From Massilia sp. Root133 (lineage in GTDB: Bacteria; Pseudomonadota; Gammaproteobacteria; Burkholderiales; Burkholderiaceae_D), in assembly GCF_001426525.1 (NCBI RefSeq), contig NZ_LMEW01000033.1, forward strand, positions 1-64,000: a stretch of DNA of 64,000 nt, given 5' to 3'. Below the pieces are notes generated by a model. It made no database searches, was not told the DNA's origin, and saw only the letters and a list, made by a program, of their open reading frames with translations. This document shows positions 43,100-52,399 of this stretch, piece by piece. The translations under genes and the position numbers were made by a program. Numbering within the stretch: position 1 is the first letter of the stretch; every line of letters starts with the position of its first letter.

Positions 43100-46000
43100 A
43101 TGACAAGAGATGAGACGAAGGTCGTCAGGAAAACGATCAAGATGACCGCGCTGGCGATGGCCGCGGCGCAGTTCGCGATGCTGTGCGGCAGCGCGCAGGC
43201 GCAGACGACCGACGGCGCCACCACCACCGTCGTGGTGACCGGCCAGCGCAAGCAGCTCGAGACCGCGACGGCGATCAAGCGCGATTCCGACCAGATCGTC
43301 GATGCGGTCGTCGCCGACGAAGCCGGCAAGCTGCCGGACCGCTCGATCACCGAGGTGCTGCAGCGCGTGGTGGGCGTCACGATGGACCGTAACCAGTCGC
43401 GCCAGGGCGCCTCCCTGGCCGCGAACGGCCTGGAATTCAACGTGGAAGGTTCGGGCGTGCAGGTGCGCGGCCTGTCCTGGGGTTCGTCCACGATGAACGG
43501 CCGCGAAACGTTCTCGGCCGGCTGGCCTGGACGCGAACTGAGCTGGGGCGACGTGCCGCCGGAACTGATGGCGGGCGTGGAGGTCTACAAGAATCCGTCC
43601 GCCGACCTGATCGAAGGCGGCATCAGCGGCCAGATCAACCTGCGCACGCGCCTGCCGTTCGACGCCCCGGGCCAGTATGGCGCGCTGACCACCACGGGCA
43701 ATTACGCCGAACTGGGCAAGACCAAATCGCCGGGCTTCTCGGGTCTGTACTCGAACCGGTGGAAGACCCGCGCCGGCGAATTCGGCGCACTGGTGGATTT
43801 GTCGTTCAATCGCACCAAGTTCCGCTACGACACGATCGACCAGAACGTCTACTACCCGAGGAGCGACCTCATCAAGGGCCAGACGGCATGGGTGCCGGGC
43901 GGCGGCGACTGGGGTAGCAACAACGAAGATACCCGCCGCGTGGGCTTTTATGGCGCGTTGCAGTGGAAGAAGGACAACCTGGAGTCGTCGCTGACGTACT
44001 TCGACTCCGCCTTCCATCAGGTCAACGCGAACATCCAGATGGGTGTCAACCCCGAGAACCCGTACAAGACCGTTTATACCGACGCCAAGTTCAACAGCGC
44101 CGGCGTGTTCCAGTCGGGCATCCTCAGCTATCCGATCGGCGGCAGGGGCGCGAACCAGTTCGTGGACGGCGGTCTCGCCATGAACACCACCCAGAACTTC
44201 CGCGACGTGCATGGCCGCACGCGCGAGCTGGCGTGGAACTTCAAATGGCGCGTCAACGAAAGCTGGTCGTTCCAGAACGATCTGCAGTGGGTGCACGCCA
44301 CCAACAACGGCAATTACGGCATGCTCAACCTCGGCACGTTCCTGCCGAGCGAAGGCCTGGACGTCTCCGGTTCGCGGCCCGCGTTCAATTTCAACGACAA
44401 GGCGGTCGCCTTCATGGCCGATCCCCGCAACTACTTCTGGGGCATTTCGCAGCCTGAGTACAACCGCGCCAAGGCGGATCTGTACGCCTGGAAACTGGAT
44501 GGCAAATACAGCTTCGACCATCCGGTGCTGCGCGACGTCCGCTTCGGCGTACGTATCACGGAGCGGAAGTCCCGCAAGGACAAGAATGCCGGTTCGGGCT
44601 GGAAATCCTACCAGGAAGAATGGGGCGTGAAGGAAACCGACGTCCCGGGGCAAATTCCGCACCTCGAAAGCTGGGACTGGCAGCGCCCGAACTTCGGTTA
44701 CTTCAGCGACCCGAAATACGCAGCGCTGGGCAACGTTCAAGCCTTCTCGTTCCCCGACTTCTTCAACGGCAGGATGCCTGCACCGCCGACGTTCGTCGTG
44801 CCCGCCGCGTCGATGGTCAGGAACATGGCCTCGTACAGGAATCTGTTGACCGTGCTGCGCTATAACTGCGAGGACGACAACAGGCTGACGGGCGCGACGA
44901 GCGATTGCTCGACGGCCGGCGCCGATTGGCGCCCGCCTGGCTTCAGCACCGAACCGCAATACGTCAGCCGGCACAGCGAAGGCACCCAGGCCCTGTACGG
45001 CAACCTGCGCTTCGGCTTCGACAACTGGAAATATCCGGTGGACGGCGTCGCCGGCGTACGCGTGGTCCGGACCAACACCGTGGCCCATGGTTACACGGTG
45101 TTCAAGCCGAGTTATAGCGAGACCACCAATCCGAACGTCCCGCGCTTCGGCGAGATCAGCGATCCGATGGATCTCAAGTCCAGCCACGTCGACGTGATTC
45201 CGAGCCTGAACCTGAAGGCGAGCCTGACGGACAAGCTGCAGGCACGCGTGGCGCTGTCGCGCGGCATCTACCGTCCTGGTTTCGATCAGCTGCAGGAGTA
45301 CATCACGCTGTCGCAGAACGTGATCAACGATCCCAATGACAGCAAGAAGATCACCACCATCGCGTACACCGGCACCAACGAGGGTAACGTGAAGCTGAAG
45401 CCGCTCAAGTCGAACAATGTCGACTTGACGCTGGAATGGTATCCGCGCCCGGGCCAATCCCTGACCGCTGCATTCTTCTACAAGCAGGTCAAGGACATCA
45501 TCATGAACGAATCCTATACGAGGACGTATAAGGATCTCGCCGGCAACGATATGGAGTTCACGATCACCGGCCCGGCCAACGCGGCCAAGGCCCGTGTGCG
45601 CGGTATCGAGCTGGCCGGCATGACCTACCTCGACCACCTGCCCGGCGTGAGCGACTACCTGCCGGACTGGGCGAAGGGTTTCGGCGTGTCGTCGAACTTC
45701 ACCTATATCGAAGGCAAGCAGCAGCTGTACCACCCGAACCCGTCGAATTTCTGCCCGTCCGGCGGCGAGCTGAAGGGATCTGCAGCGCTGTATGGCTGCG
45801 ACACCAACGGCATCCCGTACAAGGATCTGCCGGTGCCGTACATGTCGAAGCGCGCCTTCAACATGGCCTTCATGTACGACCGCGGCCCGGTGTCGGCGCG
45901 TCTGGCGTATTCCTGGCGTGACCGTACCTTGCTGGCGACCGGTGTCTATGGCGCCAAGGGCTCCAACGGCACCAGCGCCGATCCGGCGCACGTGGACGAC

Positions 46001-46237
46001 AAAGGCAACCCGCTGCAGGATGCGGGCTTCGGGATTCCGGTGTGGCAGCTGCCGGTGGGCCAGTGGGATGCGGGCATCAACTACCGCTTCAGCGACCACT
46101 TCTCGGGCAGCTTCAACATCAGCAACCTGACCCGTACGGTGACGAAACAGGTCAACCAGCAGACCCCTGGCGACATGGGCCGTTCCTGGTTCGATCCGGG
46201 CCGCAGCTTCCGCATGCAGGCCACCTACGTGTTCTAA
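43100..46237 (+). CDS. TonB-dependent receptor
   Basis: This 1045-residue outer membrane receptor has a signal peptide ending at AQAQ (about 35), then VVVTGQRKQLE, a plug domain with SITEVLQRVVGVTMDR, and a beta-barrel ending RSFRMQATYVF with a C-terminal Phe. The size fits large receptors for carbohydrate or other complex ligands (TIGR01782-like) more than siderophore receptors. That assignment is tentative. It follows the Ig-like lipoprotein on the same strand, and the pair may act together in uptake. Confidence 0.92.
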   Translation: MTRDETKVVRKTIKMTALAMAAAQFAMLCGSAQAQTTDGATTTVVVTGQRKQLETATAIKRDSDQIVDAVVADEAGKLPDRSITEVLQRVVGVTMDRNQSRQGASLAANGLEFNVEGSGVQVRGLSWGSSTMNGRETFSAGWPGRELSWGDVPPELMAGVEVYKNPSADLIEGGISGQINLRTRLPFDAPGQYGALTTTGNYAELGKTKSPGFSGLYSNRWKTRAGEFGALVDLSFNRTKFRYDTIDQNVYYPRSDLIKGQTAWVPGGGDWGSNNEDTRRVGFYGALQWKKDNLESSLTYFDSAFHQVNANIQMGVNPENPYKTVYTDAKFNSAGVFQSGILSYPIGGRGANQFVDGGLAMNTTQNFRDVHGRTRELAWNFKWRVNESWSFQNDLQWVHATNNGNYGMLNLGTFLPSEGLDVSGSRPAFNFNDKAVAFMADPRNYFWGISQPEYNRAKADLYAWKLDGKYSFDHPVLRDVRFGVRITERKSRKDKNAGSGWKSYQEEWGVKETDVPGQIPHLESWDWQRPNFGYFSDPKYAALGNVQAFSFPDFFNGRMPAPPTFVVPAASMVRNMASYRNLLTVLRYNCEDDNRLTGATSDCSTAGADWRPPGFSTEPQYVSRHSEGTQALYGNLRFGFDNWKYPVDGVAGVRVVRTNTVAHGYTVFKPSYSETTNPNVPRFGEISDPMDLKSSHVDVIPSLNLKASLTDKLQARVALSRGIYRPGFDQLQEYITLSQNVINDPNDSKKITTIAYTGTNEGNVKLKPLKSNNVDLTLEWYPRPGQSLTAAFFYKQVKDIIMNESYTRTYKDLAGNDMEFTITGPANAAKARVRGIELAGMTYLDHLPGVSDYLPDWAKGFGVSSNFTYIEGKQQLYHPNPSNFCPSGGELKGSAALYGCDTNGIPYKDLPVPYMSKRAFNMAFMYDRGPVSARLAYSWRDRTLLATGVYGAKGSNGTSADPAHVDDKGNPLQDAGFGIPVWQLPVGQWDAGINYRFSDHFSGSFNISNLTRTVTKQVNQQTPGDMGRSWFDPGRSFRMQATYVF

Positions 46238-46291
46238 CCTGAAGTGCCGCGCCGGTGCGAGCCGGCGCGGCGTTACCTGAACAGGAACGCA

Positions 46292-46618
46292 ATGAAATCG
46301 ATGTTCATCACGGCCGCCGCATTGGCGGCCGCATTCGTCGGACCCGCCAAGGCCGCCGACCCATCCTACTGTTTTTACCAGGACCAGAAGTTTTCCGAAG
46401 GGGCCGCGTTGAATGGCCGCGTGTGCACGCGCGGCAATGCCATGGGCAAAGGCGGAGATTTGATCTGGGCACCACAAGAGGGCTCCGGACTCCCAGCCAT
46501 GCAGCAAGAGGTGGAACGCATCCGCATGCAGACCCAGCTCGTCCAGGCCCGCATCGGCTTGGCCGAGATGGAAGCCCGGTATCGTGAAGTGGCGGCCAAA
46601 TCGTCCGGCAAAAACTGA
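46292..46618 (+). CDS. DUF1496-like small secreted protein
   Basis: This 108-residue protein has a signal peptide ending at AKA (about 21). The motif PSYCFYQDQKFSEGAALNGR resembles DUF1496 proteins (YCxYxxxxYSEGA). The C-terminal half is helical and charged (MQQEVERIRMQTQLVQARIGLAE). It is 54 bases behind the TonB receptor and may be in the same transcript. Confidence 0.75.
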   Translation: MKSMFITAAALAAAFVGPAKAADPSYCFYQDQKFSEGAALNGRVCTRGNAMGKGGDLIWAPQEGSGLPAMQQEVERIRMQTQLVQARIGLAEMEARYREVAAKSSGKN

Positions 46619-46640
46619 TCTTCCAACAGTCTCAGGCGAT

Positions 46641-46661
46641 GTGTTGGTCCCGCACCAACAC
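46641..46661 (+). promoter_or_regulatory. Putative enhancer: perfect palindrome upstream of peptide 8
   Basis: GTGTTGGT (46641-46648), five bases, ACCAACAC (46654-46661). It starts 61 bases before the -24 GG, the same distance as in unit 1, and its left half matches the sites before units 1 and 2. A CCAACA half-site lies just upstream (46623-46628). It could alternatively serve as the end hairpin of the DUF1496 gene. Confidence 0.65.
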
Positions 46662-46699
46662 AAACCGCCGTCCATGCCGGCCTGCCCGTTACGCGGCAG

Positions 46700-46717
46700 G
46701 TGGCATGCTCCCTGCAT
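46700..46717 (+). promoter_or_regulatory. Sigma-54 promoter of peptide gene 8
   Basis: GTGGCATGCTCCCTGCAT has GG at 46702-46703 and GC at 46714-46715 with ten bases between. The -24 box differs from TGGCACG at one base. The ATG follows about 65 bases after -12. Confidence 0.8.
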
Positions 46718-46779
46718 GGTGGGAAGTGGGCGGGTGACATGCGCGCCGTTCCACTTCCAACCATTCGAGGAGAACCATC

Positions 46780-46992
46780 ATGAACACATTGATTATCGAA
46801 GACCTGGCCTTTGACGACACGGCGCCGGCCGGCTCGCGAGTGCGCTCGCTGTCGAGCGAGGAGATGAAGCGGGTATCCGGCGGCCGGGCGATCAGCGTGC
46901 TGGTCGATGGCCGGACCGCCGGCACCGTGGACGATTTCTCGCTGAATATGGAGATATTCAAAGGGAACATCGGGGGGCCGATGGTGCTGTGA
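46780..46992 (+). CDS. Double-glycine leader peptide precursor 8 (remote)
   Basis: This 70-residue precursor begins MNTLIIEDLAFDD like the others, but its leader is longer: the GG is at 34-35 (EEMKRVSGG). The 35-residue core (RAISVLVDGRTAGTVDDF...) has no cysteine and lacks the QFGQNN box. GAGGAGAA precedes the ATG. It lies about 11.7 kb from the main cluster but has the same promoter type and upstream motif, so it is probably in the same regulon and exported by the same machine. Confidence 0.78.
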   Translation: MNTLIIEDLAFDDTAPAGSRVRSLSSEEMKRVSGGRAISVLVDGRTAGTVDDFSLNMEIFKGNIGGPMVL

Positions 46993-47054
46993 CCATGGTC
47001 TCCCCGTGCGGCCGTGCGGCCTGGGCCGTACGGCCTACGTCATGGTGGCGCCGC

Positions 47055-47600
47055 TTAGAGCGCGGCGCGGCGCGCCGCACGCGCAATGCTTTCCGCAAAC
47101 AACGGGGTTTCGCGGCGATTGTGGTCGCCCGACGACTGCTGGCGGTCCGACTGGGCCTTTTCCCAAGAAATACCGTGTTCCTTGATGAATTCCAGGAATT
47201 CCTCGGTCGGATGCGAGACGACACTGTTCGTGTACTCGCAACGCGTGTCGTCGATCTTCCTGACGCTCAGGTCCCAGATCACCTGGACCTTGGTGCGGCC
47301 GTTCGGGGTGAACACGTCGGACGTGGACACCATCCTGCAATGCGCGGCTTCCGTGACCTCGCCCACGTAATGCTGGACGACCAGGCCCGTGCCGATCATC
47401 TCGACGTTGATCGACATGCGACGGCCGTCGTCGGTAAAGGTCGCGCCGGCGGCGATGTGATCCGGAGGCGCGCAACGCTGGTACTCGGCGTCAGGCAGCG
47501 AGAACAGCCATTTGGCGATGTCGACTTTTTCGAAAGGCACGTCGATGACGTGGCTGAATGCGGATTGCGACAGGATCAGATCGTTACGAATGACAGTCAT
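47055..47600 (-). CDS. Conserved-looking protein of unknown function
   Basis: This 181-residue soluble protein has no signal peptide. AGGAG lies seven bases before the ATG at 47600. Sequence such as FTDDGRRMSINVEMIGTGLV, HYVGEVTEAAHCRMVSTSDV and VQVIWDLSVRKIDDTRCEYTN alternates like a beta-sheet ligand-binding fold of the SRPBCC kind, but I cannot name a family with confidence. It is convergent with peptide gene 8 and stands upstream of no obvious partner. Confidence 0.7.
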   Translation of the reverse strand: MTVIRNDLILSQSAFSHVIDVPFEKVDIAKWLFSLPDAEYQRCAPPDHIAAGATFTDDGRRMSINVEMIGTGLVVQHYVGEVTEAAHCRMVSTSDVFTPNGRTKVQVIWDLSVRKIDDTRCEYTNSVVSHPTEEFLEFIKEHGISWEKAQSDRQQSSGDHNRRETPLFAESIARAARRAAL

Positions 47601-47703
47601 GACATTTCTCCTAAAGTGGCATGCCGCGCCCCGACAGGGCGATCGCATACCGGTTTACCAACAACGGTGAAAATTGCGGCGATGACAGGGCACAAGCAAA
47701 CGT

Positions 47704-48684
47704 TCAAGTGGTCAGGACAATCTTCCCGACGTTCAGCCCGTCTTCCATGCGCTTATGCGCGGCGCCGGCTGCGGCGAGCGGGAACGTGCTGTCGATGACC
47801 GGTACGAGACGACCCTTGGCGAACTCGGGCAGCCAGCGTTCCTTGAAGCGGCGCGACATGCCGTGCTTGACGTCCTGCGTGCGCGACTTCATGACGGTGC
47901 CGATGATCTGCAGGTGGCGATACAGCAGACGGTCCAGCGGCATCTTCGCGTTCTCGATACCGCCCATGATGCCGATCTGGACCAGGCGCCCGCCAAAGCC
48001 GAGCGAGTTCACATTGCGCTCGAAGTACGGCGCACCGATGAAATCGAGGATCAGGTCGACGCCGCGGCCCTCGGTCAGCCTGGCGATGACTTCGGCGAAG
48101 TCTTCCTTCTCATAATCGATCGCGTGGTCCGCGCCGAGCTTGTGCACGAGATCGTGGGCCGATGACTGTGCCGTGGCGAACACCGTGGCGCCCAGCGCAT
48201 GCGCCAGCTGCACTGCGGCGCCACCAACGCCGCCTGCGCCCGCATGGACGAGTACCGTCTCGCGGGCTTCCAGCCGGCCCAGATGAATCAGCGCTTCGTG
48301 GGCCGTTACGAAGACCTCGGTAATCGCGGCGGCCTGCACATAATCCAGGCTCGCGGGAATCGGCATCGCCATGCGGTAATCGATGCGCGAGACTTCCGCA
48401 TAGGCGCCGCCGCCGACAATCCCCATGACGCGATCGCCCGCTGCGAAACCCCGCACCTCATCGCCCACGGCGATCACGTCGCCGGCGATTTCCAGCCCCA
48501 TGATGGTCGAATCGCCGAAGTCAGGGCGTCCGTAGCCGCCGCGGCGATGCGTGAGGTCGGCGCGGTTGACGCCGGCGGCGCGGGTGCGCACCAGCAGATC
48601 GTGGGGCCGCAGCACCGGCTCCAGTACCTCGCCGATCTTGAGGACGTCTGCTGCGCCGAACTGGTCGAAGATGATCGCTTTCAT
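47704..48684 (-). CDS. Zinc-less NADPH:quinone oxidoreductase-type dehydrogenase
   Basis: This 326-residue medium-chain dehydrogenase/reductase has the quinone oxidoreductase pattern: AAGVNRADLTHRRGGY near 37-51, the nucleotide-binding GAGGVGGAAVQLA (about 148-160) and IGIMGG. The catalytic-zinc ligands of alcohol dehydrogenases are absent. It would reduce quinones or related electrophiles with NADPH. It stands alone, with 194 bases of unassigned sequence upstream. Confidence 0.88.
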   Translation of the reverse strand: MKAIIFDQFGAADVLKIGEVLEPVLRPHDLLVRTRAAGVNRADLTHRRGGYGRPDFGDSTIMGLEIAGDVIAVGDEVRGFAAGDRVMGIVGGGAYAEVSRIDYRMAMPIPASLDYVQAAAITEVFVTAHEALIHLGRLEARETVLVHAGAGGVGGAAVQLAHALGATVFATAQSSAHDLVHKLGADHAIDYEKEDFAEVIARLTEGRGVDLILDFIGAPYFERNVNSLGFGGRLVQIGIMGGIENAKMPLDRLLYRHLQIIGTVMKSRTQDVKHGMSRRFKERWLPEFAKGRLVPVIDSTFPLAAAGAAHKRMEDGLNVGKIVLTT

Positions 48685-48878
48685 GTTTGCTCCTTCAAAG
48701 ATGTGGATGAGTGGTTACGCTGGATGGCGTCGATCCGGTGCGCCTCGTGACCGCCCTGCTTCTGCGTCGTCGTGCAGGAGAAGAGCCGAAACCAGAATAG
48801 CGGCGTACGGCCGGGCTGATAATCCGGCGCTGTCGACAAACCGCTATGCGCGTTTCGCACAAGTGCGCGACAAAGACA

Positions 48879-50153
48879 CTACTGGCGGCGCTGCTGCGCG
48901 ACCATCTCAGGGGTCACCTTCCCCTGCTTGCCGCCAAATTGATAAATCACGTAATTGCTCACCTGCGCGATCTCGGCATCGCTCAATCCGCCCGCGAACG
49001 AAGGCATGAACACGTCCTGCCCCGCCACGCGCATGTGTGTGCCGTGCAGGAGTGTCTGCATGATGTTCCGGCCGGATGGATCGTTGACCGACCGTGCGCC
49101 CAGCAAGGCGGCGTACCGGGATTGGGTCCCCTGGCCGTTCCACTGGTGGCAGCTTGCGCAACTGCCTTCGAACAGCCTCAAGCCTTGTTCAAGCTCTGCC
49201 GGCGCTGCAGCCATACGCCCCGGCTTCGGATTCACGTCGACGGGGTCCTCGCCGGCGCGCGCGGGCACGCTGCGCAGATAGGTGATCAATGCGCGCGTAT
49301 CTTCCGGGTCCAGGTACTGCAGGCTGTTCTCGACGGCCTCGCCCATCGGGCCACCGGCCGACCCGTGGCCGGGCGCGTGCCCGTGCCTGAGATACTGGTA
49401 CAACGCCTCGTCGGTCCAGCGGCCGATGCCATGCACCGGGTCCGCGGTGATGTTGGGTGCGCGCCAGCCTTCCACGATCGTGCCACCCAGTTCGTTACCG
49501 TGATCGAGCGCGAAGCCGATGTTCCGCGGCGTGTGGCATTCTGCGCAGTGGGCAAGGGCGAGGGCGATATAGGCCCCGGTGTTCCATGCCGTCGACTTGT
49601 CCGGTGCGACGGCGAAGCGCGCGCTCTTGAAGAACACCGCGTTCCAGAATCCCATTGCCCAGCGCTGGTTGAACGGGAAAGCGAGTTCGGGCTGCGGCGT
49701 CTGCTGGCGGGTCGTGGACAGGCTGAAGAGGTATGCCTTGATGGCCAGGACATCTTCACGACTCAACATCGAATAAGAGGTGTAGGGAAACGCCGGGTAA
49801 AGCCGCTTCCCGTCCCGACGGATACCGTCGTGGAGCGCCCGTACGAAGTCGTCGTCGCTCCAATCGCCGATTCCGGTTGCCCGGTCCGCCGTGATGTTCG
49901 ACGAATACAGCGTGCCGAAGGGAAGCTTGAACGCGAGCCCACCCGCGAAGGGCTTGCCTCCCGGAGCGGTATGGCAGGCGACGCAATCGGCGGCGCGCGC
50001 CAGGTATTCGCCCCGTGCGATGCGCGATGCCGTCGGGGGCGCACCATGCACCGCCGGCGCGGTACCCGCGGCGGGATCGGAGCGTGTCAGGTAACTGTAG
50101 GCGCCGATCCCGACGGCCAGGCACAACGGGACCAAGAGGAAGAGGCGTTTCAT
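48879..50153 (-). CDS. Triheme cytochrome c, electron acceptor subunit of the molybdenum hydroxylase
   Basis: This 424-residue protein has an N-terminal membrane/signal segment and three heme c sites: CVACH, CAECH and CASCH. It resembles cytochrome subunits of membrane alcohol and aldehyde dehydrogenases, which pass electrons to quinone or a terminal oxidase. Its ATG overlaps the IorB-type stop by four bases (ATGA), so it is coupled to that enzyme and probably takes its electrons. Confidence 0.92.
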   Translation of the reverse strand: MKRLFLLVPLCLAVGIGAYSYLTRSDPAAGTAPAVHGAPPTASRIARGEYLARAADCVACHTAPGGKPFAGGLAFKLPFGTLYSSNITADRATGIGDWSDDDFVRALHDGIRRDGKRLYPAFPYTSYSMLSREDVLAIKAYLFSLSTTRQQTPQPELAFPFNQRWAMGFWNAVFFKSARFAVAPDKSTAWNTGAYIALALAHCAECHTPRNIGFALDHGNELGGTIVEGWRAPNITADPVHGIGRWTDEALYQYLRHGHAPGHGSAGGPMGEAVENSLQYLDPEDTRALITYLRSVPARAGEDPVDVNPKPGRMAAAPAELEQGLRLFEGSCASCHQWNGQGTQSRYAALLGARSVNDPSGRNIMQTLLHGTHMRVAGQDVFMPSFAGGLSDAEIAQVSNYVIYQFGGKQGKVTPEMVAQQRRQ

Positions 50154-52399
50154 GCGGTGTGCTCCCGCAAGTTGTCTCCCGTTCGATGTTCATTGGCGAA
50201 GGGGCGCCTGTTCAGGGCCAGTGTCTCCCTGCGTATCGGGAGTTCGCGCAAGCGGACGCCGGTCGCCGCGTGGATGGCATTACACAGCGCCGGCGCGGCG
50301 ATCGCGGTGCCGACTTCGCCAATCCCGCCCGGCGCCTCGGCGCTGTCGACGATCACCACATCGACCTGTGGTGTTTCGTTCATCCGCATCATGCGGTAAT
50401 CATTGAAATTGCCTTGTTGGATGGCGCCTTGTTCGATGGTGATCTCGTTGAACAATGCGGCGCTCAGCCCGAACAGGAGGCCGCCTTGCAGTTGCGCTTC
50501 GATGGAACCCGGGTTCACCGCGATGCCGCAGTCGACGGCGATGACCGCGCGCCTGAGCCGGACATCCCCTTGTACATCGACCTCGACTTCGACCATCGCG
50601 CAGACCTTGCTTCCGAACGGTTCGCCCACTGCGACGCCGCGCCCGACATGCGCAGGCAACGGACCGCCCCAGCCCATCTTCGCCGCCGCCCGTTCGAGGA
50701 CGGCCAAGGTACGCGGATTGTCGTGCAACATCGCCCGGCGCCAGGCGACCGGATCGGCCTTGGCACGATAGGCGAGTTCGTCGAAAAAACTCTCCACGAC
50801 GAACAGGTTGTGCAATGCCCCGACGCCGCGCCACCACCCGACGAGCAAACCCACCGGCATGTCATGCCGCACCCATTCGACTTTCATGTGCGGTATGGCA
50901 TAGGGAAGATCGGCCGCGCACTCGATCGCGTCGCCGTCCAGGCCGTTCTTGCGCATGCCGCCCGGACGCCAGCGGCCAAGCACGGTTGCGCTGCAGATCC
51001 GGTCGCCGAACCAGACCGGATAGCCCTGCTTGTCGACGACCGCGGAAACGACATCGTGGTACATCGGCCTGACGATGTCGTGCCGGATGTCTTCTTCACG
51101 CGTCCAGACGATTTTCAGTGGATAGGCGACCAGCCTGGCGAAGGCGACCGCCTGGTCGACATAGTCTGTCTCCAGCCGCCTTCCGAATCCTCCGCCCAGG
51201 TACTGCGCATGCAGCGTGATCCTCTCGATCGGCAGGCCGGTGATCTTCGCCGCATTGGCCACCACGCGGGTTGGCACCTGCGTACCGGCCCAGATCTCGC
51301 ACCCCGACGACGTTACGTGGACGGTCGCATTGAGGGGTTCCATCGTGGCGTGCGCGAGCATTGGCAGCCTGTAGGTCGCCTCGACGCGGTCTCCGCCAGG
51401 CCGGCTTCCCGTGTCGCGGCCGACGATCGCGCGGCCCTTGGCCTGGCTCGCTGCCAGCGCGCCGCGCAGGTCCTGCGTCGTCAGTGCCGCGTTGACGCCA
51501 TGATCCCATTCGATGTCCAGCGCGTCCAGTCCGCGTTTTGCGGCCCAGAAATGCACCGCGACCACCGCGACGGCGTTATCGATGTGTAGTATGTCGATCA
51601 CCCCGGGAACGGCACGGGCCGCTCGTTCATCCACGTGTGTCAGTCTGCCGCCGAAGGTCGGGCACGCTTTTACGGTGGCAACGCGCATTCCCGGCACGCC
51701 GACATCGATGCCGAACCGGGTCGCACCGCGAACCTTGTCGTGGGCGTCCAGCCGCGCCATGGGCTTGCCGATGAGACGGAACGCGCTGGCATCCTTGAGT
51801 TTGACGTCGCCGGGGTCCGGCAACTTGCCGGCCGCGACGGCAACCTGGGCATAGCGCAGGCGTCGTCCGGAAGCGCGATGATGAATGACGCCGCGTTCGA
51901 CGGTACAAGAATCGGAAGGAACTTTCCAACGCGCCGCCGCTGCGGCGACCAGCAAGGTACGAGCGACCGCGCCAGCCTGGCGCAGTTCCGTGAACGTACT
52001 GCGTGTACTCGTCGAGCCGCCGGTAATTTGCGCCTTGAGAATCTTCATCCCGTACAGTGCATCGCTCGGCGGCGCATGCTCGACGCGAATCTGGTCAAGG
52101 CCGACGTCGAGTTCCTCAGCCAGCAGCATGCACGATCCGGTGTAGATGGATTGCCCCATTTCGACCATCGGCATCACCAGGCGGATGGCGCCGTCGGCAT
52201 CGATCCGCACGAAAGCATTCGGCGCAAAAACGGAATCACCGTCGTCCGCGGCGGCGCGCGCATCGCCGGCCTGCCGATGCGGGTCGACGAGCGCCATGGC
52301 GGACCTGGCGGGTCCAAGCCAGCTGAAAGCGACGGCGAGGCCGCCTGCCTTCAGGAACGCGCGGCGCCCGGCAGCGACGTCGTTGCGATGTCCGCTCAT
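50150..52399 (-). CDS. Molybdopterin-binding subunit of an IorB-type aldehyde/N-heterocycle oxidoreductase
   Basis: This 749-residue xanthine-dehydrogenase-family large subunit has a Tat signal (GRRAFLKAGGLAVAFSW, about 11-27). Molybdopterin-site motifs include GGGFGRRLETDYV, and APGGIGEVGT carries the likely catalytic Glu. It belongs to the isoquinoline 1-oxidoreductase beta type, which oxidises aldehydes or N-heterocycles in the periplasm. Substrate is not readable. The ATG at 52399 overlaps the small subunit stop (ATGA); a long upstream extension is a shadow of that gene. It explains the need for molybdate. Confidence 0.92.
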   Translation of the reverse strand: MSGHRNDVAAGRRAFLKAGGLAVAFSWLGPARSAMALVDPHRQAGDARAAADDGDSVFAPNAFVRIDADGAIRLVMPMVEMGQSIYTGSCMLLAEELDVGLDQIRVEHAPPSDALYGMKILKAQITGGSTSTRSTFTELRQAGAVARTLLVAAAAARWKVPSDSCTVERGVIHHRASGRRLRYAQVAVAAGKLPDPGDVKLKDASAFRLIGKPMARLDAHDKVRGATRFGIDVGVPGMRVATVKACPTFGGRLTHVDERAARAVPGVIDILHIDNAVAVVAVHFWAAKRGLDALDIEWDHGVNAALTTQDLRGALAASQAKGRAIVGRDTGSRPGGDRVEATYRLPMLAHATMEPLNATVHVTSSGCEIWAGTQVPTRVVANAAKITGLPIERITLHAQYLGGGFGRRLETDYVDQAVAFARLVAYPLKIVWTREEDIRHDIVRPMYHDVVSAVVDKQGYPVWFGDRICSATVLGRWRPGGMRKNGLDGDAIECAADLPYAIPHMKVEWVRHDMPVGLLVGWWRGVGALHNLFVVESFFDELAYRAKADPVAWRRAMLHDNPRTLAVLERAAAKMGWGGPLPAHVGRGVAVGEPFGSKVCAMVEVEVDVQGDVRLRRAVIAVDCGIAVNPGSIEAQLQGGLLFGLSAALFNEITIEQGAIQQGNFNDYRMMRMNETPQVDVVIVDSAEAPGGIGEVGTAIAAPALCNAIHAATGVRLRELPIRRETLALNRRPFANEHRTGDNLREHTA

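Noticed and set aside
43094..46717. A 1207-codon open frame on the minus strand opposite the TonB receptor
   Set aside because: It is a GC-bias shadow of the receptor gene: no family motifs, and long His/Arg-rich runs. The plus-strand receptor has a signal peptide, plug and barrel end.
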